DNA from: Stentor roeselii
Taxonomy: Eukaryota > Ciliophora > Heterotrichea > Heterotrichida > Stentoridae
Length of the DNA: 64,000 nucleotides
NCBI GenBank assembly: GCA_006503475.1
Contig: RSEH01000164.1
Location: 1 to 64,000, forward strand
Reading direction: 5' to 3'
Shown here: in pieces, positions 58,307-64,000 of the stretch
Layout: every line of letters starts with the position of its first letter
Position numbering within the stretch: position 1 is the stretch's first letter
Program-made: the position numbers and the translations under genes
Notes under the pieces: model-generated
What the model was told of the DNA's origin: nothing
The model's database searches: none
Seen by the model: the letters and a program-made list of their open reading frames with translations, nothing else

Positions 58307-60919
58307 CTAAAGAAAATCGGAATCCCAGTCACATTCGTACTCGTTGCCTGTTGTTGCTAGTGGCTCGGCTTGGTCTTCTGAAAGAGACTCGAAGAATTTA
58401 CCTTCTGGGATGAACTCGGCGATCGAGTTTCGCCCGATTAGATCGTCCCAGTCTACTCCTAAAAACCATTCATGCCGTTTTATGTCGTCTGCAGTGCCTC
58501 TTTCAGTAGGGTCTTTACTCAGCAGTTTTTCAATAATACCTGAAGGTTTCTGAGACTCTTTGATAAAAATAGGGTATTTATGCGAATCATTCAGTATAAT
58601 CTGATAAATCTCATAAGGGTCTTCTTTTCCATATCCAAAAGGAACGACTCCAAAAAGCAGTTCAAAAATTGTGATACCCAAGCTCCAAAGGTCAGCTGAA
58701 AACGAGTACCCAAGGCCAATGATGACTTCAGGAGCGATATAAAAAGGATTTCCCAATATAGTAAAAGTGCGATTTTCTATCTTTTTCGCATTGGACAAGT
58801 CAGCCATTACAGGGTATCCAAAAGCATCAATAATGAAAGACTCTGGAGTGATTTCTCTATGAACGATGCTAGAATTATGTAAATATTCAAGACTCAGCAA
58901 AATCGCTGAGGCGAAAAACTTGGCTTGTTTCATGGTCAAAGCTGTTTTACTTTCAAGGTGATTGGAAAGTGAAGGTCCTTGAAGGTACTCACTGAGAAAG
59001 TAAACATTTTCCTTGTCTGTCAAAGTCTTTATCAAAGTGCTGATGAAAGGAAAGCTGCAGTCAAGGTGGATCTTTTTTTCTCTTTTTAACCTTTCGAGGA
59101 GGTCATATCGATCAATATCTTGTTTTTTGATAGCTTTCAAGGAATAGTTTAAATTGTTTTTCTGGTTCAAGACAATGAAAATCTCGGAAAAATTTCCTTC
59201 ACCGATTTTTTTTAATATTTTCAAGTCTTTTAATTCAGCATCTTTTTCTTGCATCGCGATTTTTTGTTTGAGGTAAAACAGAAACTTTTCATTGAGAAGA
59301 CTGAGAAAAACTTCTTTTTTAATCACCCAACACTCGCTTTTTTCTAAACTTTTCGCAGAAGCCGCTCGTTTTTCATTGAATAAAAAAGCTCGTTCTCCGA
59401 AGTAGTCATCTTTTTTTAATGAAGTTAAAGTCAAACCGTTTTTTTCTATTTGAATCGAGCCACTTTTAACGATATAAAAGTAGTCAGCATCGTTTCCTTC
59501 TTGAAAAACAAGTTCATTCTCTTCAAAGGTCCTGATTTCAACCATTCTAGAGAGTTCCTCCAGTTTATTTTCAGGAATGTAAGTTAAAAATAGAATTTTT
59601 GACATGTTTTTCAAGACTCTGTTACTTTCTAAGGTGTTTTGAAGAGGTGAAGCGAGTTCTTTTTCTAAGTCATTTCTTGAAATTTTGCATAAAATGCACT
59701 CAGAGCTATTCAAAGAAAGGTCATCATTTAAAAATTCTTGACTTTTGATAGTATCAAAAACTTTATAAATCACTGAAGAGTCCACTTCACTCACCTGTCC
59801 CCAAAGTACTAAATAAATGAACTTTGAAGGATAAATCTTGAATCTTCCTTCAAAGTTTTCAGTTGAAAACAAAGGTAGAAGGCGAGTGACCTGCAAGTTA
59901 GTAAGTTCTTTTAACACAGAGTCCCTAGCGAAGGCGATGCGAATAGCATTAAAATACAAAAATCCCTGAAGACGACTACCGAAGACCTTAATCAATGTAT
60001 TTTCAGTGAAACATAAAATTTTACATTTACTTGCTGCGAAGGCTGAGGCATTTCTAAGGACATTGTAAATCATTGAGATCTCTCCAAAGTACTCTCCTTT
60101 TCCCAGGGTGTTAATTTTTTCAGTACCTTTCATAATATTGACCTTTCCCGTTTTCACTATATACATAATCGAGTTCAAGTCTCCAGTCATAAAAATTCTC
60201 TCATTTTCTTCAAAAGACTCAGTAATCGCTGAGGCTAATAAAATCTCGAGCTTCGCTCTCGGAAGTGCTTTAAAAACTTCTAAACTCTGAAGAAATTCCT
60301 CGTTTTCTTTATATTTCAAACGAATTGATTCACTTATTGTTTCTTTAAACACATCTCGACCAAGTCCCCAAAGTCTTGTGCGATTCGCAGCTTTTGCAGT
60401 AGCCCTTCTTCCTGAGTTGTGAATCAAGGCAAGTTCTCCGAAGCAGTCTCCTCTTTCCATGAATTTGACGTGTTTCTGATTCACTATTATTTCGACTGAC
60501 CCACTCGCAATAATGAAAAAGTTAAACCCGGGGTCAGCCTGTTTGAATATAAATTCGTTTTTTTGAACAAGGTAGTAGTTCATTTGCATGATGATTTCTT
60601 TTAATGTAGTATCTTCTAGATCTTTGAAGAGAAAATGACTTCGAAGGGTTTGTTTTAATTCTGAGAGTTCTTCAGGGGATGGAGACTTTTTTAAGATTTC
60701 ACTTGTGAGGCAGTCTACGTCGCATTCGTGACGCTCGAAGGCATTTTGTTGTGGAAGAGTTGTGTGGGATAGACGAGCTTTTGCACCGATTGTCATTCCT
60801 TTCTTTAGCTCACTTAAAATACTCAAACGGATTTTTCGTTGGTCGTCTATGATTGCCAGAGATGAGGAAAAACCGTGGATTTTTACTTGTTTTTGCTTTT
60901 TTGATGGAATGCAGCCCAT
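58307..60919 (-). CDS. cGMP-dependent-kinase-like protein with degraded active site
   Basis: 870 residues. MGCIPSKK at the start fits N-myristoylation at Gly2 and palmitoylation at Cys3. Four cyclic-nucleotide-binding domains lie at about 95-205, 215-325, 335-430 (degenerate) and 445-555; A, B and D keep FGE and a following Arg (FGELALIHNSGRRATA, FGEISMIYN, FGERAFLFN). A kinase domain follows at about 566-830 with an intact Gly loop (GEGNFS) and Lys595. The catalytic loop reads HRE-I-T-P-E-S instead of HRD-L-K-P-E-N, with Glu689 for the catalytic Asp, and DFG is DLS. The fourfold cNBD layout with a dead third site is that of apicomplexan PKG. It is probably a pseudokinase or strongly impaired. 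Confidence 0.85.
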   Translation of the reverse strand: MGCIPSKKQKQVKIHGFSSSLAIIDDQRKIRLSILSELKKGMTIGAKARLSHTTLPQQNAFERHECDVDCLTSEILKKSPSPEELSELKQTLRSHFLFKDLEDTTLKEIIMQMNYYLVQKNEFIFKQADPGFNFFIIASGSVEIIVNQKHVKFMERGDCFGELALIHNSGRRATAKAANRTRLWGLGRDVFKETISESIRLKYKENEEFLQSLEVFKALPRAKLEILLASAITESFEENERIFMTGDLNSIMYIVKTGKVNIMKGTEKINTLGKGEYFGEISMIYNVLRNASAFAASKCKILCFTENTLIKVFGSRLQGFLYFNAIRIAFARDSVLKELTNLQVTRLLPLFSTENFEGRFKIYPSKFIYLVLWGQVSEVDSSVIYKVFDTIKSQEFLNDDLSLNSSECILCKISRNDLEKELASPLQNTLESNRVLKNMSKILFLTYIPENKLEELSRMVEIRTFEENELVFQEGNDADYFYIVKSGSIQIEKNGLTLTSLKKDDYFGERAFLFNEKRAASAKSLEKSECWVIKKEVFLSLLNEKFLFYLKQKIAMQEKDAELKDLKILKKIGEGNFSEIFIVLNQKNNLNYSLKAIKKQDIDRYDLLERLKREKKIHLDCSFPFISTLIKTLTDKENVYFLSEYLQGPSLSNHLESKTALTMKQAKFFASAILLSLEYLHNSSIVHREITPESFIIDAFGYPVMADLSNAKKIENRTFTILGNPFYIAPEVIIGLGYSFSADLWSLGITIFELLFGVVPFGYGKEDPYEIYQIILNDSHKYPIFIKESQKPSGIIEKLLSKDPTERGTADDIKRHEWFLGVDWDDLIGRNSIAEFIPEGKFFESLSEDQAEPLATTGNEYECDWDSDFL

Positions 60920-61119
60920 TTTATAACTGCGGGTATCTTTTTTGATCGTTTAATTAAGTTTTTGAATTAGTTGTTGATGAATCTGTTTTTATTGAGGAGT
61001 GTAAAGATTTCATATTGTTTTAATTCATGTTGGTCATGTACAGGGTCTTTAAATATTATTTTTAATGAGAAAATTTTAATTATAATCCTATTCTTTGTTA
61101 TTTAAGCAACTTACAAAAA

Positions 61120-63987
61120 TTACACCCACTTTGCTTTCAATTTTTTTACTTCTTTGACTTTATTCCTAAGAAACCTTTCAAATTTCGAGTCCCCAGCAGA
61201 ACTGCAGTATTTTTCAGCGATTTCAAAAACTTCTTCAATTTTCTGAACAGCTGTAAAAACTTGATCAGAGTTAACATCTTTCTGTTCAACAAGTCCTTGA
61301 ATGATTTTCTCATACCCAACGATAGTTTTTTCAATGAATTCCCTGCTTTTTTCAACAGTACCATGTTGAAAGTGAAGTAAAGCTAATTTTCCCGCAGTGG
61401 TAAGAGTAGCATGTGCATATTTTCCAAGTGAAGCTTCATAAACAAAGAATCCTTTTTCAATAGCATTAAGAGCATCAGGTATATTTCCCTGTTGTACATA
61501 AAGTGTTCCTAGTTCAATATAAACTTCTGCGGTATGAGGGTGGTTTGGTCCAAGTACTCTAAGACTACACATGAGCGAGTTCTTATAAAGTATAAGCGCG
61601 TCTTCGAAGTTGCCTTTATCCATATACAAATACGCCAAAATACTATAAAGTGTGCAGTGCAGTGGGTGGTAAGGCCCCCAATGGTACTCAAGAGCCGTCA
61701 ACGCATGGTCAAAGCACTGCAACGCCTCATCCTGCATCCCGCTTGCCATCATTGCACGGATCAAAATACACCAACTCTTCACTCCTTCCGCATGAAGAGG
61801 GTGAGTCTGCATCAAAGAGTCTTTCGCGTATTGGATCCCTGCCTCGTATTCCTTTCTTTCAACTAAGGCTTCACCGATCTGAGCAAGTAAAATCGTGTCT
61901 CCTAAGAATTCAGGATCTTGGTTGAGTAACTTGCTGATCTTCAATGAAAGTAAAGATGATTCTAATATTTGGTCTTTTTCTTCTGTTACTTGGAGAAGGT
62001 CTTGCATTAGTTTCGACTCGATACCTGAAAGTTTTAAATTTTTTGATTTTTCTTTTATTCTTTCAAGAGATTGGGATGTGAATGGGTTCTCGGTTTTTCC
62101 TAATAGAGTGTCTTTTGAAAAGTCTAGAGATAGGCCACTGTGGAAGCAGATTGAATGGAGAAGAGCGTGAAGGTTCACTTGAGATTTATCTAGTTTTTCT
62201 TCTGAGATTGAAAAGTGACTTGCAGCTTTTTTTATGAGGATTTCTTCCCAAAAGATCTCACTTTCCTCTCCAGCTCCAAAAACAAGGTTAAGATAATCAA
62301 TAACTCCATCTTTCAAAGACCCTTCCATTGTAAAATTTTGACTCGGTGCTTGACTTTCTTTAATTTTTTCTTTAATCTCTTTATACCCAGGCCACTTCAA
62401 CTGTAATTCAAACCTTTTCTCAAAAGCGAATTTTCTAAAAGCGACATTTGAGATATTTTCTCCAGCAAAGTCAAAAGTTTCAAGTTCCTGTTGAGGAAGT
62501 CTGAAGTAATTTCCTTCGATATCAGTGACATGAACATGACTAGATTCAAGATGAGACTCGAGGTCTTTTCTATTTTCTTCAATTTCGAATATGAGGTCGA
62601 CCAGTTGTTGAAAAAGAATTCTTTTACAAGTGCGTGCAATGATCTCGACATGGCAAAGGTCTTTAATATGAGGCAAGGCAGTCCTTTGAGCGATGAGTCC
62701 AATGTACCTGCAGTTTATTCCATTTGAATGAAGGGCATGTGTGAACGAGCGTGAGTCAATGGGCATGATGGTCAGAGAGTCAAGTAATTCAACGATTTCT
62801 GTGATTTTATCAGTCCTTACCTTTAAACTGGCTTCACAAAGCTCGTAGTCGTCTTCTTCCAAGGCCGGTTCAGTGAGATTGACGCATCCATTGGCAGTCA
62901 AAGGGTTTTGATACTCGCTGAAGAACTCAGGTCTCAGTCTTTTCGTGAAGTCCGAAGGAATCGTGTTGAAGTCCAGGTCTAAAGGCAGGATATCCGCGGT
63001 TTGAGTGATGTACAAAAATTTGTTCTCTTCAACATAACCTTCCAAATTTTCTATTTCGCAATACCCAAGACTTTCATGGATTTGACTGAAAACACTCAAG
63101 TGAGTCACTGGCACGATTCCTGAATCCCATTGAAAAACTTGCTCTTTTACATTAAGAAGCTGACTCAGTGAAGATAAACTCTCGAATAGTGAAGAATCTG
63201 ATAAAAAATAGTCAATTTCTTTTAAACCGTGAATTATTGTCAGACTTGTGTCGATTGGAACGATTGATACTGCTAAAATTCGGAAACCTTTAAAGTCAAT
63301 TAAAGCTGTCAGAGGAATTTTTAAAGGGAAGTCGTTTTCCTTGTTTAAAAAAAAAATCGCCTCGTTTAGCAGCTGAGTTGAACGGAACTCGTGGCCGAGG
63401 GTCTTGAAACGAACTGGAGGGTCTTGCTCCCAGGCAAGGTGGAGCAGAATGTTTTTATAAACAAATCGAAAATCACTTAATTTACTCACTTTTCGCTTTT
63501 TACTTGGCATTTGAAGGTCAGCCACTAGAATTTTCGCCGCTTGTACTGCAGCTTCATGGAAATTTCCAAGATGTTGAAAAACTTTCAAAGCAGAATCATT
63601 TTCGTCGAGGTTTTGAAGAAGGTTCTGCATTTTAACTTCCCAGAAAGCTTCTAAAAGTTGCTTATTTTTCTTGATTTTTGATTTTTCAGCTTTTTCTTGA
63701 TTTCTTCTTCTTTTTTCTTCTTCTTTTCTTTTTGCTTCGATTTCGATTTCAGTGATTTTTTTTAGTTCTTCTTGTTCTTTTCTCTTCTTTTCTGATCTTT
63801 GCCTTTCTAGTTCGAGGTTTTTTTTGAAATTTTCTTCTCGAAGTTGCTGTTCTTGAAGTTCTTTAGATTCAGATTCTTTTTCGATTTCGTGAGATGATTC
63901 TTCTGATTCTTCGTGAATTGCCAGGACTGGCGATCTGCTTTTTTCGAAGGCTTCCATCCATTGTTGGAGGACGTCTGAAGTGTTCAC
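61120..63987 (-). CDS. CLU: CLU/TIF31-family protein, 5' end at window edge
   Basis: 955 residues visible. The frame stays open to the window edge with no upstream ATG, so the true start is probably outside; 63957 is the first in-frame ATG. A Lys/Glu-rich N-terminal coiled stretch (about 35-130) precedes the CLU region: RLRPEFF, and the HSNGINCRYIG signature followed by LCHVEIIART near residues 360-460. TPR repeats of the kinesin-light-chain sort follow at about 700-900. CLU proteins bind mRNAs for mitochondrial proteins and control mitochondrial distribution. The protein is shorter than animal CLUH (about 1300 residues). Confidence 0.8.
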   Translation of the reverse strand: MNTSDVLQQWMEAFEKSRSPVLAIHEESEESSHEIEKESESKELQEQQLREENFKKNLELERQRSEKKRKEQEELKKITEIEIEAKRKEEEKRRRNQEKAEKSKIKKNKQLLEAFWEVKMQNLLQNLDENDSALKVFQHLGNFHEAAVQAAKILVADLQMPSKKRKVSKLSDFRFVYKNILLHLAWEQDPPVRFKTLGHEFRSTQLLNEAIFFLNKENDFPLKIPLTALIDFKGFRILAVSIVPIDTSLTIIHGLKEIDYFLSDSSLFESLSSLSQLLNVKEQVFQWDSGIVPVTHLSVFSQIHESLGYCEIENLEGYVEENKFLYITQTADILPLDLDFNTIPSDFTKRLRPEFFSEYQNPLTANGCVNLTEPALEEDDYELCEASLKVRTDKITEIVELLDSLTIMPIDSRSFTHALHSNGINCRYIGLIAQRTALPHIKDLCHVEIIARTCKRILFQQLVDLIFEIEENRKDLESHLESSHVHVTDIEGNYFRLPQQELETFDFAGENISNVAFRKFAFEKRFELQLKWPGYKEIKEKIKESQAPSQNFTMEGSLKDGVIDYLNLVFGAGEESEIFWEEILIKKAASHFSISEEKLDKSQVNLHALLHSICFHSGLSLDFSKDTLLGKTENPFTSQSLERIKEKSKNLKLSGIESKLMQDLLQVTEEKDQILESSLLSLKISKLLNQDPEFLGDTILLAQIGEALVERKEYEAGIQYAKDSLMQTHPLHAEGVKSWCILIRAMMASGMQDEALQCFDHALTALEYHWGPYHPLHCTLYSILAYLYMDKGNFEDALILYKNSLMCSLRVLGPNHPHTAEVYIELGTLYVQQGNIPDALNAIEKGFFVYEASLGKYAHATLTTAGKLALLHFQHGTVEKSREFIEKTIVGYEKIIQGLVEQKDVNSDQVFTAVQKIEEVFEIAEKYCSSAGDSKFERFLRNKVKEVKKLKAKWV

Positions 63988-64000
63988 TGCGAAAATCCAG

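Noticed and set aside
1-64000. tRNA or other structural RNA genes
   Set aside because: I looked for A/B-box-like and conserved snRNA motifs in the longer spacers and saw none that I could support; a covariance-model search would be decisive.

Overview
This AT-rich window looks like macronuclear DNA of a heterotrich ciliate, most likely Stentor or a close relative. Three features point there. Ten genes or exon junctions are joined by introns of exactly 15 bases (GTA...AG), and 9 of the 10 have an A at intron position 10. Genes are packed so tightly that divergent start codons can be 12-46 bases apart and convergent stop codons 5 bases apart. All three standard stop codons terminate genes, including TGA, which argues against heterotrichs that read TGA as an amino acid. 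No rRNA, tRNA, CRISPR array or intact transposon was recognised.

Layout. 1-11.7 kb: a B-box/WD40 protein, two tandem RBR-like ubiquitin ligases, a RanBP2-type zinc-finger protein restored by one intron, three unrecognised small genes, and a dsRBD-DZF RNA-binding protein. 11.7-15.1 kb: a decayed copy plus two intact tandem copies of a DMT/EamA membrane transporter. 15.2-22.2 kb: basic or coiled-coil proteins, a membrane RING protein and a truncated-haemoglobin-like protein. 22.4-29.6 kb: a PX/IQ/F-box/LRR/ubiquitin-like/FYVE protein, an arrestin-fold protein, a 72-bp minisatellite, a PP2C phosphatase, a helical protein with two introns, and arginase. 29.6-35.4 kb: a Sin3 corepressor, a RING-CH/FHA protein and a second truncated-haemoglobin-like protein. 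36.5-45.2 kb: an ankyrin/poly(A)-polymerase-like fusion beside the CAF1 deadenylase, a large kinase-like-fold candidate, TBC1D23 and a PHD/ePHD protein. 46-64 kb: a two-repeat MYB protein, basic proteins, a full-length IP3 receptor Ca2+ channel, a Cys-rich protein, two unrecognised small genes, a PKG-like protein with a degraded kinase active site, and a CLU/TIF31-family protein cut by the window edge.

The genes are mostly single eukaryotic transcription units, not operons. Themes recur: ubiquitin ligases, phosphoinositide/Ca2+/cyclic-nucleotide signalling (FYVE/PX, IP3 receptor, PKG-like, PP2C), RNA tail metabolism (CAF1, PAP-like), chromatin (Sin3, PHD, MYB) and membrane traffic (TBC1D23). 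The most informative observations are the 15-base introns that reunite split genes, the HRD-to-HRE change in the PKG-like protein, the uncommon domain fusions, the decaying transporter copy, and blocks of alternating C-versus-G strand asymmetry that switch inside uninterrupted reading frames.
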